This document shows positions 26,005 through 36,441 of a stretch of 64,000 nt of DNA, piece after piece. The DNA comes from Nitratireductor alexandrii (lineage in GTDB: Bacteria > Pseudomonadota > Alphaproteobacteria > Rhizobiales > Rhizobiaceae): NCBI RefSeq assembly GCF_004000215.1, contig NZ_RBVY01000002.1, forward strand, positions 537,027 through 601,026, in the 5' to 3' direction. A program made the translations under genes and the position numbers. Position 1 is the first letter of the stretch; the number at the start of each line of letters is the position of its first letter. The notes beneath the pieces were generated by a model. The model ran no database searches and was not told the origin of the DNA. It worked only from the letters and a program-made list of their open reading frames with translations.

Positions 26005-26352
26005 TCAGGGGCAGTCGCTGGGGGCGAGATAACGCCGCTTGGCCCAGCCGGTCACGGTGCGGTCGCCGTCGTAATGGGTGACGCGGCACCAGCGGCTTGG
26101 CAGCGGCCGACTTGTCGGCGTGCACGCGCCTTCGCCGGCGATGATACCGTGATTGCCGGGCCGCAGCATATCCACGATCGCGGACTTGGCCGAGGCCCGG
26201 CTGCGCAGGTTGAGCACGTCCCAGCTCTCGACATTGACCACCTGGTAGCAGCCCGGTCCCGAGGTGGCCAAGGCGCCGGGAGCGCCGGCCGCCAGAACGA
26301 AAAGCCCGGCAAGTGCGCCGGCAAGTCCGATTGTGTGACGCAACGATGTCAT
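26005..26352 (-). CDS. Exported SH3-like protein
   Basis: 115 aa. An N-terminal signal peptide (LAGALAGLFVLAAGAPGALA) is followed by VLNLRSRASAKSAIVDMLRPGNHGI and CRVTHYDGDRTVTGWAKRRYLAP, which is a bacterial SH3 pattern. Periplasmic location expected. Four cysteines in the mature part (GPGCYQ, GACT, WCRV, SDCP) could form two disulfides. ATG at 26352 follows GGAGG by ten bases. Molecular target unknown. Confidence 0.76.
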   Translation of the reverse strand: MTSLRHTIGLAGALAGLFVLAAGAPGALATSGPGCYQVVNVESWDVLNLRSRASAKSAIVDMLRPGNHGIIAGEGACTPTSRPLPSRWCRVTHYDGDRTVTGWAKRRYLAPSDCP

Positions 26353-26541
26353 CGTGCTGGAACCTCCGTGGCGGATCGCGGGCGCAGCCCGGATCATAGC
26401 CGCCATCGCCGCGGTCCGCCAGCCTGAGCGCAACGCGCGGGCACAAGTGCCCGTCGACGGAGGCGTCCTGGCGGCGTGTCGTCGTCCAGCGTCGTGCCGC
26501 GCGCGTTTTCGCCGATAGGTGCCGTTTGGACCGGCTTCGCC

Positions 26542-27747
26542 TTAGGCGCGCGCTCCTTTCAGGTTGGGCAGGAAGATCGTCAACAGCCCGAGCAGGGGCA
26601 GGAACGAGCACACCGTGTAGACATAGCCGATCCCCTTGGCGTCGGCGACGACGCCCAGCACCGCCGCGCCCAGCCCACCGAGACCGAAGGCGAAGCCGAA
26701 AAACAGCCCCGCGACCATGCCGACCCGGCCCGGCAGCAATTCCTGCGCGAACACCACGATCTGCGGGAAGGCCGACGACAGGATCAGGCCGATCAGGATC
26801 GTCAGCACCGGCGTCCAGGCATAGCTGGCATAGGGCAGGGCGAGCGTGAAGGGCAGAACGCCCAGGATCGAGAACCAGATCACCGTCTTGGAGCCGAACC
26901 GGTCGCCGATCGGCCCGCCGAGGATCGTCCCGGCCGCCGCCGCGCCCAGGAAGATGAACAGCAGGACCTGCGATTCCTGCACCGATACGCCGAAGCGCTC
27001 GATGACGAAGAACGTGTAATAGCTGCTGATCGAGGCGAGATAGACATGTTTGGAAAACACCAGCACGATCAGCACGGCCAGCGTCAGCACCACCCGCCGG
27101 CGCGACAGGTCGAGCGTCGTCGGTGCGGCCGGTCGCGACGCGGCCCGTTTTTGATAGGCCGAATACCAGCCGCCGACGCGCCACAGGATCACCATGCCGA
27201 TCATCGCGGCGACCGAGAACCAGGCGACCGAGCCCTGGCCGCGCGGCACCACGATGAAGGCGGCCAGAAGCGGGCCGATCGCGGTGCCGAAATTGCCGCC
27301 GACCTGGAACAGGGCCTGGGCGAGCCCATAGCGCCCGCCCGAGGCAAGCCGCGCCACGCGCGAGGATTCGGGATGGAAGATCGCCGATCCGAGCCCGACG
27401 AAGGCCGCGCCCAGCAAAAGCAGGCCATAGCTGCCGGCGGTTGCCAGAAGCAGCAGCCCGATCATCGTCGAGCCCATGCCGGCCGACAGCGAATAGGGCA
27501 TCGGCCGCTTGTCGGCGGCGATCCCCACAAGCGGCTGCAGCAGCGACGCCGTGACCTGGAAGGCGAGCGTCAGCAGGCCGATCTGCCAGAAATCGAGGCC
27601 GTAATCGTCTTTCAGCATCGGATAGAGCGCGGCCAGGAGCGACTGCATGACATCGTTGAGCAGATGGCAGAAGCTGACGGCCAGAATCACCGCGTAGACG
27701 GTGCGCTCGGGCGCGAGCCGGGCGGGGGTGGCGATGGTATCGGCCAA
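26542..27747 (-). CDS. MFS transporter of the fosmidomycin-resistance (Fsr) type
   Basis: 401-aa, 12-segment MFS protein. The opening SFCHLLNDVMQSLLAALYPMLK and the block AFVGLGSAIFHPESSRVARLASGG are the Fsr signature. Fsr exports fosmidomycin in E. coli, but substrates of homologues vary. It is divergent from the AraC-family gene at 27884, which makes that regulator a natural candidate for its control. Confidence 0.91.
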   Translation of the reverse strand: MADTIATPARLAPERTVYAVILAVSFCHLLNDVMQSLLAALYPMLKDDYGLDFWQIGLLTLAFQVTASLLQPLVGIAADKRPMPYSLSAGMGSTMIGLLLLATAGSYGLLLLGAAFVGLGSAIFHPESSRVARLASGGRYGLAQALFQVGGNFGTAIGPLLAAFIVVPRGQGSVAWFSVAAMIGMVILWRVGGWYSAYQKRAASRPAAPTTLDLSRRRVVLTLAVLIVLVFSKHVYLASISSYYTFFVIERFGVSVQESQVLLFIFLGAAAAGTILGGPIGDRFGSKTVIWFSILGVLPFTLALPYASYAWTPVLTILIGLILSSAFPQIVVFAQELLPGRVGMVAGLFFGFAFGLGGLGAAVLGVVADAKGIGYVYTVCSFLPLLGLLTIFLPNLKGARA

Positions 27748-27883
27748 GACGAACTCCTTCCGGCTATCGGCACGGCACCGTGGCCGAACGGTTATAGTGC
27801 GGCTGGGTGTGACCTTCTTTGCTGGTTTGGTCTATTTGTTTTGCGAGTGGGCCAGCAATGGGCCGCGACGGGAAGGACGAACC

Positions 27884-28720
27884 ATGCGCGACGCCGCGCC
27901 CTCTGCGACTTCTGGAGCGCATAGTCTGCAACGCTACGACGATGACCGGCGGGCTCTGATCGAGCGCGCCGACAGCGCGGTCGTGGCGTTGGCGAGCGCC
28001 TATCCCGACGGGCACCATGTGGCGGCGCATCGACACGGCCGCTCGCAACTGCTTCACGTGCGCGCCGGCGTCGTGCTCGCCGTCACCGATGCCGGCCGCT
28101 GGATGGTGCCGGCCGGCCAGGCTTTATGGATTCCCGCCGGCATCACCCATGCCGTCGACATGCTTGGCGGCGTGCGCATGCAGTCGGCCTATGTCCGGCC
28201 GGCCGCGATCGCCGGCCTGCCGGCGTCGCTGCGCGTCGTCGCCATGACGGCCCTGATGCGCAGCCTGATGGGCGAAGCGGTCGCGATCGGCGATGCGCAA
28301 GGCGCGCGCGGCCGCGACGCGCTCTTGCTCGACCTGATCCTGCACGAGATCCCGCGGCTTGCGGAATTGCCGCTCGGCCTGCCGTTTCCCAGCGACCGGC
28401 GTTTTGCGGCGCTGTGCCGGCGTTATCTCGACGCGCCGACCCCGGCCGTGACCATCGACGACTGGGCGCGCGAGACCGGCATGAGCCGACGCAGCTTCAC
28501 CCGGCGCTTTCAGCGCGAGACAGGGCTCAGCCTGTCCGTCTGGCGCCAGCAGGCGAGCCTGTTCGCCGCCCTGCCGCGTCTGTTCGACGGCGAGCCGATC
28601 ACCACCGTCGCGCTCGATCTGGGTTATGACAGCGTCGCCGCCTTCACCACCATGTTCAAGCGCATGCTGGGCACCTCGCCGCGCGCCTATTTGTCGGTCA
28701 ACGCGCCGGCGGTCTCGTGA
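27884..28720 (+). CDS. AraC-family transcriptional regulator
   Basis: 278 aa. An N-terminal cupin-like ligand domain (HHVAAHRHGRSQLLHVRAG ... GQALWIPAGITHAVDMLG) is followed by two helix-turn-helix units (TIDDWARETGMSRRSFTRRFQRETGLSL and ITTVALDLGYDSVAAFTTMFKRMLGTSPRAY). The ATG at 27884 follows GGAAGGACG. It is divergent from the Fsr-like pump across about 135 bases that should contain both promoters, so it probably regulates that gene. Ligand unknown. Confidence 0.91.
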   Translation: MRDAAPSATSGAHSLQRYDDDRRALIERADSAVVALASAYPDGHHVAAHRHGRSQLLHVRAGVVLAVTDAGRWMVPAGQALWIPAGITHAVDMLGGVRMQSAYVRPAAIAGLPASLRVVAMTALMRSLMGEAVAIGDAQGARGRDALLLDLILHEIPRLAELPLGLPFPSDRRFAALCRRYLDAPTPAVTIDDWARETGMSRRSFTRRFQRETGLSLSVWRQQASLFAALPRLFDGEPITTVALDLGYDSVAAFTTMFKRMLGTSPRAYLSVNAPAVS

Positions 28721-28759
28721 CGGCCGGCCCGCGGCCACGGGCACCCGGCGCGTCCCGCC

Positions 28760-29233
28760 TCACGCCTCGGCCAGCGTTTCCACGATGCGGCGCATCTGCT
28801 CGCCCAGGGCGTCGCACTCGGCCGGCGAGGATTGCGCCATAACGGTGTCGATCAGCTCGGTATAGATCGCGAGCGCCTTTAAAAGTCGCTCCTCGCCCGC
28901 CGGCGTCAAATAGAGCCGCATGACCCGCTTGTCGGAGGAATCGCTTTCGCGCCGCACCAGGCCCTGCGATTCGAGCTGCGGCAGCAACATGGTGATGTTG
29001 GAGCGTCCCACCAGCAGCCGGCGCGCCAGATCGTGCTGCGACTGGCCCGGATGGCGGTAGAGATTCATCAGCATGTCGAGCTGCGCGAGTTTCAGATCGA
29101 GCGGCGCCAGCGCCTTCGACAGCGCGCGCACCACCGCCTTTTCGGCGCGCACCACGGCGATCCAGTTGCGAAAGCGCGGGTTGTCCCACGGCAGGTCTTG
29201 TTTTTTGTTCATTCTTGAACTAATAATGTTCAT
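28760..29233 (-). CDS. MarR-family transcriptional regulator
   Basis: 157 aa from the ATG at 29233, or 150 aa from the next in-frame ATG at 29212. Winged-helix core: LKLAQLDMLMNLYRHPGQSQHDLARRLLVGRSNITMLLPQLESQGLVRRE and the wing SDSSDKRVMRLYLTPAG. Both candidate start codons lie inside palindromic repeats that form the probable operator, so the protein likely represses itself and the divergent hydrolase gene. The ligand is unknown. Confidence 0.92.
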   Translation of the reverse strand: MNIISSRMNKKQDLPWDNPRFRNWIAVVRAEKAVVRALSKALAPLDLKLAQLDMLMNLYRHPGQSQHDLARRLLVGRSNITMLLPQLESQGLVRRESDSSDKRVMRLYLTPAGEERLLKALAIYTELIDTVMAQSSPAECDALGEQMRRIVETLAEA

Positions 29234-29241
29234 GGTTGAAC
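29207..29241. promoter_or_regulatory. Two GTTCA-N4-TGAAC palindromes, likely MarR operators
   Basis: Two 14-bp sites, GTTCATTCTTGAAC (29207-29220) and GTTCATGGTTGAAC (29228-29241), have the same arms and are spaced 21 bp centre to centre, that is two helix turns, so two MarR dimers could bind one face. They sit at the MarR start and 20-50 bases upstream of the divergent alpha/beta-hydrolase start. Both are followed by CTAAT-type sequence, so the whole unit is a 21-bp near-exact tandem repeat. Confidence 0.72.
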
Positions 29242-29260
29242 TAATTCACGGTGGCCCACC

Positions 29261-30172
29261 ATGGCATCATTTCCGTTGACTGTCATCCGTACCGCCTTTC
29301 GCATCGCCGACCATATCGCGCCCCGGATCGCCGGCCGCGCCGCCTTCGCGCTTTTCTGCCGTACCCCGCATCCGAACCGGGTTTCGCCCGGGGAGCGGCG
29401 GGCGCTCGACCGGGCGGCGCCGTTCATGGCCGAGGCGCGCCTGCACCGGCTGACGACCCCGTCGGGCTGGGTCGCCGCGCATGATTTTCGTCCGCCGCCC
29501 GGCGTCGAGCGCCGCCGCACCGTGCTTGTCATCCATGGCTGGCGATCGCGCAGCGATCACATGGCGGCGATCGTCGACGCCCTGCGCCGCGACGGCGCGC
29601 GGGTGATTGCCCTCGATCTGCCGGGTCACGGCAAGTCGAGCGGCCGCCGGCTCGACATGGCCAACGCTGTCGCGGCGGCGGCGCTCGCCGGGGCGTGGTT
29701 CGGTCCCTTCGACGCCGTCATCGGCCATTCCTTCGGCGGCGCCGTCGCCGTCAACGCGCTTGTCGGCTCGGTCAGGAATGTCGAAAGACTGGCGGCCGAG
29801 CGGTTGGTCCTGATCGCGGCGCCCAATTCCATGCCGTCCTTCTTCGCCGAGTTCGGTCGTATGCTCGATCTCGGCCCTCGCACCCAGACCGCGTTGTTCG
29901 CCCATGTCGAGAGGCTGACCGGCCGTCCGCTGGAAGACTATGTCGGCGCCGACCAGCTCGCCCGCCACCCATGCCCGACCCTTGTCCTGCACGCGCGCTG
30001 CGACAAGGAGGTGCCGGCCGAAAACGCCAAGGCCTATGGCCGGGCGGGCAAGCATGTGCGCCTGGTCTGGGCGCCCGGCCTCGGCCACCGCCGCATCCTG
30101 GCCGGTCCCGGCGTGCTGGCCGAACTGACCGGCTTCGTCGCCGGCATCCGCGAACCGGCGCTGGTCAACTGA
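29261..30172 (+). CDS. Alpha/beta hydrolase
   Basis: 303-aa protein of the alpha/beta-hydrolase fold. The nucleophile elbow is GHSFGGAVA (Ser around 153), the oxyanion region LVIHGWRSRSDHMA, an acid in the CDKEVPAE segment near 250, and a histidine in GLGHRRIL. Substrate unknown. It is divergent from the MarR gene across the operator pair, so it is probably MarR-repressed. Start codon ATG follows a weak ribosome site. Confidence 0.88.
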   Translation: MASFPLTVIRTAFRIADHIAPRIAGRAAFALFCRTPHPNRVSPGERRALDRAAPFMAEARLHRLTTPSGWVAAHDFRPPPGVERRRTVLVIHGWRSRSDHMAAIVDALRRDGARVIALDLPGHGKSSGRRLDMANAVAAAALAGAWFGPFDAVIGHSFGGAVAVNALVGSVRNVERLAAERLVLIAAPNSMPSFFAEFGRMLDLGPRTQTALFAHVERLTGRPLEDYVGADQLARHPCPTLVLHARCDKEVPAENAKAYGRAGKHVRLVWAPGLGHRRILAGPGVLAELTGFVAGIREPALVN

Positions 30173-30195
30173 TTTTTTTGACCGGCTCGGGCGCG

Positions 30196-30591
30196 TTAGC
30201 CCTTCGGCGTGCCGAGTTCGTGCGGCAGGCCGGCTTCTTTCCACGCGCTGAAACCGCCCGTGACATGGCTGACCCTGTCCAGCCCCATGTCCTGGGCGGT
30301 CTTGGCCGCCAGCGCCGAGCGCCAGCCGCCGGCGCAGAAGAACACGAAATGCTTGCCGGAGGAAAACAGCGCCTTGTGATACGGGCTTTCGGGGTCGATC
30401 CAGAATTCCAGCATGCCGCGCGGGCAGTGATGCGCACCCGAAATGCGGCCCGCGCGTTCCAGTTCGCGCGGGTCGCGTATGTCGATGAAGGCGACGTCGT
30501 CGCGGGCCAGTAGCGGCGCCGCCTCGGCCGGCGCCAGCGCCTCGACCACCGCATTGGCCTCGTCCAGAAGCGCCTTGTAGCCCTTTTTCAT
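30196..30591 (-). CDS. Rhodanese-like domain protein
   Basis: 131-aa single-domain rhodanese (sulfurtransferase fold). The active-site loop FFCAGGWRSALAA holds the catalytic Cys 86, and the IDIRDPRELERAGRISGAHHCP block is the family's CH2A motif. ATG at 30591 follows GGGAGGCAGTG. Donor and acceptor unknown. Cytoplasmic. Confidence 0.9.
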   Translation of the reverse strand: MKKGYKALLDEANAVVEALAPAEAAPLLARDDVAFIDIRDPRELERAGRISGAHHCPRGMLEFWIDPESPYHKALFSSGKHFVFFCAGGWRSALAAKTAQDMGLDRVSHVTGGFSAWKEAGLPHELGTPKG

Positions 30592-30616
30592 CACTGCCTC
30601 CCGTAAACGGCGCCGC

Positions 30617-31237
30617 TCAGCGCACCACCACCACCTTGGTGCCGACCCCGACCTGCTCGTAAAGATGCTTGACGTCGTCATTGGCCATGCGGATGCAGCC
30701 CGACGACATCGCCTGGCCGATCGTCCATGGCTGGTTGGTGCCGTGGATGCGGTAGAGCGTCGAGCCGATATAGAGCGCGCGCGCGCCGAGCGGGTTGTTG
30801 GGGCCGCCGGGCATATGGGCCGGCAGCTTGCGGCCCTTACGCGCCTCGCGCCGGATCATTTGCGGCGGCGGCGTCCAGCCCGGCCATTCGGCCTTGCGCG
30901 AGACGCGGTTGGTGCCCGCCCAGGTAAAACCCTGGCGGCCGACGCCGACGGCGTATTTCAGCGCCCGGCCATTGCCGAGCGTATAATAGAGCCGCCGCTC
31001 GGACGTATTGACGATGATCGTGCCTTTGCCGTGCGGTCCGTCATAGCGCACCGTCTCGCGCGGGATCGGCGATTTGTCGGAATTCCTGGTGCCGTGCTCG
31101 ACGCGCGGCTGTCCGCCGCGGATGATGCGCGCGAACAGGCTTTCGGCCGCAGCCGTGCCGACCAGCGGCGAGCCCGGCGCCGCCATCATGAAAGCCGCGG
31201 CCAGCGCCGCCTTGATCCCAAGCCCGATTTTACCCAT
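30617..31237 (-). CDS. L,D-transpeptidase, YkuD family
   Basis: 206-aa exported enzyme. The N-terminal signal segment (GIKAALAAAFMMAAPGSPLVGTAAA) is followed by one YkuD domain with HGTNQPWTIGQAMSSGCIRM (catalytic Cys in SSGCIR) and GKGTIIVNTSERRLYY. Such enzymes make 3-3 peptidoglycan crosslinks or attach envelope proteins in Rhizobiales. ATG at 31237 is favoured over 31246. Confidence 0.92.
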   Translation of the reverse strand: MGKIGLGIKAALAAAFMMAAPGSPLVGTAAAESLFARIIRGGQPRVEHGTRNSDKSPIPRETVRYDGPHGKGTIIVNTSERRLYYTLGNGRALKYAVGVGRQGFTWAGTNRVSRKAEWPGWTPPPQMIRREARKGRKLPAHMPGGPNNPLGARALYIGSTLYRIHGTNQPWTIGQAMSSGCIRMANDDVKHLYEQVGVGTKVVVVR

Positions 31238-31402
31238 GTCACCCATCCCAATGAAAGTCGGTACGCCACGCGCCCGCTTCGCCCGTGTGCCGCATCATGG
31301 GATGGCGGCCCGAAAGGTCAAGCGGCAGCGCAAGCGCACAGTCCGAACGCCCCGGCGCCACTATCGCCGCGGCCGGTAAGCAAATCGTTGCGATGCCGGC
31401 CT

Positions 31403-33022
<1,620 letters not shown>

Positions 33023-33308
33023 ACGCATGTTCCTCGCTTCGGCTGGGAAAGGGTGTCGGCCGGTTTATTGTCGCTGCGGGATAAAATGTCCATGCGAAGC
33101 GTTGCCGCTCCGGCAGGCCGCGCTTCGGCGACCGCGCCTGTGCGAAAAATATAACAGAAATTTTATCGCCGGCGGGCCAAGGCAAGGCCATTTGCTGTTG
33201 CCATACTGCGCCGCTAGGGTTCGACTCGCCGACGATCGGCCGGTCGGGGACCGGCGCGCCGGAACGTGTGGGCAGCCGGACTGGACAACGAAACAACGGG
33301 CAGGGCTA

Positions 33309-35171
33309 ATGCACAACAACCGCCGTCGATTGCTGGCCTACCCGGCCTCTTTTCTGGCCGCCGCCATGATGCTGGCGCCCGTGCCGGCCGAGGCGCAGAA
33401 CTTCTTCGAAAGGCTGTTCGGCGGCGGCATCAAGGAGCGGCGCGCGCGCGACGTGCGTCCCGAGCCGCAACAGCGCACGAAACCGAAAAAGCGCGTCAAA
33501 CGGGTCAAGATTTCCGCGCCTTCCTATTATACCTACCGTCCCGACAAGCTGGTGAAAGTCTCGTTTTCGAGCCTGCTCGAGGCCCCGCGCGAAACGAGCT
33601 TCGAGCCGTCGCTGGACAATGGTCTTTTCGACGAGGCGATCGGCGGGCTCGACGGTTTCGACCTGCGCGGCTCCCCGGACGTGGCTGCGGCGCTGGCCGC
33701 CTATTACGGTGAAAACCGGGCCTTCATCTGGGTTTCCGGCTTCAGTCCCAACGGCCGTGCGGCCGAGGCCGTGCGGGTGCTGGGCGAGGCCGCAGACTTC
33801 GCGCTCGAGCCGGCCGACTACGCCGTGGCGGTGCCGGCGCCCGGTTTTTCCATGGATGCGATGGCCGCCCGCAAGGCCGAGCTGATCCGCTTCGAGATGG
33901 CGCTGTCGGCCAGGGTGCTGCGTTACGCGCGCGACGCCTGGTCCGGACGTGTCGATCCCAACCGTCTGTCGGGCTATCACGATTTTCCCGAAAAACCGCT
34001 CGACCTGAAAAAGGTGCTCGACCGCCTCGCGCATAGCCGAGACGTGCGTGCCTATCTGGAGGCGCGCCATCCGCGGAACGAACGCTTCGCGGCGCTGCGC
34101 GTCGAACTGGAGGCGCTGCGCGCGAGCGCGGAAAACGACATCGTCGTCGATGCGAAACTGCTGCTGCGGCCTGGCAAGTCGAGCCCCGAACTGCCCAAAA
34201 TGCTTGCCTTGTTCGCGCGCGAGACGGACGAGGCTTTCCGCGCCGAACACGCCGCGCTGTTGGAACGCCACAAGGAGAGCGAACTTTACGCCGACGAACT
34301 CGTGCCCGTGGTCAAGGCCGCGCAGGACTTCAAGGGGTTGCGGGACGACGGCATTATCGGTCCGCGCACGGTCCGCGCCTTTGCCGGCGAATCCAAGGCC
34401 GCGCGCATCGCCAAGGTCGAATATGCGCTCGAAAGGCTGCGCTGGCACCCGTCCGCCCTTGGCAGTCCGCGCGTCTTCATCAACCAGCCGGCCTTTACAG
34501 CCTCCTATGTCGAGGCCGGCCGCGAGAAACTGTCGATGCGTGTGGTCGTGGGCAAGAAATCCAACCAGACCAATTTCTTCTACGACCAGATCGAGCAGAT
34601 CGACTACAACCCCTATTGGGGCGTGCCGCAGTCGATCATCGTCAACGAGATGCTGCCCAAACTCTACCGCGACCCGGCCTATCTCGACCGGGCCGGCTAC
34701 GAGGTCACCGATGCGCGCGGCCGGCGCATTGCCTCATCGGCGATCAATTGGGGGCAATATGGCGGCAAGGTGCCGTTCAACGTGCGCCAGCGTCTGGGCT
34801 CCCGCAACGCGCTCGGCGAGCTGAAGATCCTGTTTCCCAACAAGCACGCCATCTACATGCACGACACGCCGTCCAAGAACCTGTTCCAGCGCGACACCCG
34901 TGCCTTCAGCCATGGCTGCGTGCGCCTGGCCGACCCGCGCGGCATGGCCGCCGCGGTGCTCGACAAGCCGCTCGACTATGTCGCGGCCAAGATCGGCGCC
35001 GGCCATTCTTCCGAAAAGATCACCCGCACCATTCCCGTCTATGTCGCCTATTTCACCGCCTGGCCCGATCAGAACGGCCAGGTCGCCTATCATGGCGACG
35101 TCTACGACCGCGACCGGTACCTGCAAAAGGCGCTCGACGCGATCGCGGCGGTGCGCCAGCCGGCCGGTTGA
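33309..35171 (+). CDS. YcbB-type murein L,D-transpeptidase
   Basis: 620-aa exported protein. Signal peptide PASFLAAAMMLAPVPAEAQ, then a strongly basic linker (KPKKRVKRVK around 60-70), a large helical scaffold domain, a PG-binding-like segment (ELVPVVKAAQDFKGLRDDGIIGPRTVRAF near 330-355), and a C-terminal YkuD domain with HDTPSKNLFQRDTRAFSHGCVR (catalytic Cys 537). Length and order match LdtD/YcbB, which makes 3-3 crosslinks. ATG at 33309 begins the signal peptide. Confidence 0.92.
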   Translation: MHNNRRRLLAYPASFLAAAMMLAPVPAEAQNFFERLFGGGIKERRARDVRPEPQQRTKPKKRVKRVKISAPSYYTYRPDKLVKVSFSSLLEAPRETSFEPSLDNGLFDEAIGGLDGFDLRGSPDVAAALAAYYGENRAFIWVSGFSPNGRAAEAVRVLGEAADFALEPADYAVAVPAPGFSMDAMAARKAELIRFEMALSARVLRYARDAWSGRVDPNRLSGYHDFPEKPLDLKKVLDRLAHSRDVRAYLEARHPRNERFAALRVELEALRASAENDIVVDAKLLLRPGKSSPELPKMLALFARETDEAFRAEHAALLERHKESELYADELVPVVKAAQDFKGLRDDGIIGPRTVRAFAGESKAARIAKVEYALERLRWHPSALGSPRVFINQPAFTASYVEAGREKLSMRVVVGKKSNQTNFFYDQIEQIDYNPYWGVPQSIIVNEMLPKLYRDPAYLDRAGYEVTDARGRRIASSAINWGQYGGKVPFNVRQRLGSRNALGELKILFPNKHAIYMHDTPSKNLFQRDTRAFSHGCVRLADPRGMAAAVLDKPLDYVAAKIGAGHSSEKITRTIPVYVAYFTAWPDQNGQVAYHGDVYDRDRYLQKALDAIAAVRQPAG

Positions 35172-35258
35172 GCCGCGCCGTCGTCAAGCCGCACAACCGT
35201 CCCCGAGATCGCGCCGAGCGTGGCGGATCGGGCGCGGCGGGCGCAAAAGGCCCTGCGA

Positions 35259-36122
35259 TCAGTCCGTTTTTGCCGAGGCGACCAGCAGGCCGCCGCCCGC
35301 GCCGGGCTTGAGATGCACCACCTTGTAGCCGCCGGCCTTGAGGTCGGCGAGCAGGCCCGGCAGCATCGCCGCCGTGCGCGGGTGGATGTCGTGCATCAGG
35401 ATGACGCCGGAGCCGCGCTGGCGCAGCCGGGTCAGCGTGCGGGCGCGGATCGCCTGCGGCCCGCTCTTGAAATAATCCTTGGAATCGATGCTGGCGTCGA
35501 TCACCACGATGCCCTGGGCGGCGAGGCTGTTGCGCAGCGCGGCGGTCGAGGCGAGATAGGGAAAGCGGAAGAACGGCGCCGCGCGGTAGGAGCCGAGCGC
35601 GGCCGCCACGCTCTTGCGGCCACGCTCGATCTGCGCCTGCGCGCTGGCGTGGCTGAGGCTGGCGAGATTGGCGTGGCCCTGCGTGTGGGTGCCGACCGTG
35701 TGGCCGCGCGCGGCGACCTTGCGCGCCGTGGCGGGGTAGGCATTGGCCATCTGCCCGACCATCAGGAAGGTCGCCTTGACCCCGAACCGGTCCAGTATGT
35801 CGAGCACCCTGTCGGTGCGGCCGGGGATAGGCCCGTCGTCGAAGGTCAGCACCACTTCGCCCGGCCGCAGGGCGATGTCGGCGACGCGCGCGACCCGGAT
35901 CGTGCGCCCGGCCAGCCCGCCAAGCGCGCGCGGCAGCTGGTCGGGCCTCAGCATGGCGATCTGCGGGCTCTGTTCGGTGTCGGCCGGCGCGCGTTCCTCC
36001 GCGAAGGCCAGGCCGGGACGTTCGCCGGCGGCGAGTTTTTTCGGCGCATTGGCGCAGCCGGACAACAAAAGCGCGGCCACGACGCCGCCCACAACCGCCA
36101 AACCCGAACGCATGATACGCAA
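35259..36122 (-). CDS. Polysaccharide deacetylase-family lipoprotein
   Basis: 287 aa. A lipoprotein signal with lipobox LLSGC (Cys 23) predicts membrane anchoring outside the cytoplasm. The NodB-type deacetylase domain shows LTFDDGPIPGRT, THTQGHANLASL and VILMHDIHP, the metal- and acetyl-binding motifs of carbohydrate esterase family 4. It may deacetylate peptidoglycan or a surface polysaccharide; substrate not known. Confidence 0.9.
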   Translation of the reverse strand: MRIMRSGLAVVGGVVAALLLSGCANAPKKLAAGERPGLAFAEERAPADTEQSPQIAMLRPDQLPRALGGLAGRTIRVARVADIALRPGEVVLTFDDGPIPGRTDRVLDILDRFGVKATFLMVGQMANAYPATARKVAARGHTVGTHTQGHANLASLSHASAQAQIERGRKSVAAALGSYRAAPFFRFPYLASTAALRNSLAAQGIVVIDASIDSKDYFKSGPQAIRARTLTRLRQRGSGVILMHDIHPRTAAMLPGLLADLKAGGYKVVHLKPGAGGGLLVASAKTD

Positions 36123-36295
36123 CCCGTACTGTTGAACGCCGTCAAAAATGCACGCACAGGGTTAAGAGAACGCTAAACCGAGCGGCCGGTTAACCATGGC
36201 GGGTGACGGATTGTCGTTTCCGCCGCGCTCCGACGTCACGCGAGCTCGCCCGCCGGGGCGGGGCAGGAGTTTTGGCTGAATTCGTTCGAGGAAAA

Positions 36296-36370
36296 TGGTG
36301 GGCGCGACAGGGATTGAACCTGTGACCCTTCGCGTGTGAAGCGAATGCTCTCCCGCTGAGCTACGCGCCC
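36296..36370 (-). tRNA. tRNA-Val(CAC)
   Basis: 75 nt including an encoded CCA end (rc of 36296-36298). The seven-base acceptor stem is GGGCGCG paired with CGCGCCC. The D-arm GTAGCTCAGCGGGAGAGC is canonical, the anticodon stem is TTCGC/GCGAA with loop TTCACAC, giving anticodon CAC for the GUG codon, and the T-arm contains GGTTCAATCC. All arms pair correctly. Confidence 0.97.
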
Positions 36371-36399
36371 GCAGGGGCCTGGGCCCCGCGACAGGCGGC

Positions 36400-36429
36400 G
36401 ATATAGAGGCGGAGGCTTTGCAAAGTCAA
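36400..36429 (-). promoter_or_regulatory. Promoter of tRNA-Val
   Basis: On the minus strand TTGACT (-35) and CTATAT or TATATC (-10) are 17-18 bases apart, about 30 bases upstream of the tRNA 5' end. This is close to the housekeeping sigma consensus of alphaproteobacteria. Confidence 0.7.
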
Positions 36430-36441
36430 GCGCGCTGTCGC

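Noticed and set aside
28721..28759. Possible terminator between the convergent AraC and MarR genes
   Set aside because: The 39 bases are GC-rich but no perfect stem with a following T-run is visible.
33029..33308. Small gene between fumarase and the L,D-transpeptidase
   Set aside because: No short frame has both a ribosome site and a recognisable product; the gap more likely holds divergent promoters, including an AT-rich patch near 33150-33170.
34734..35126. Minus-strand frame inside the YcbB-type transpeptidase
   Set aside because: It lies in the conserved catalytic domain of the real gene and has no recognisable motif.
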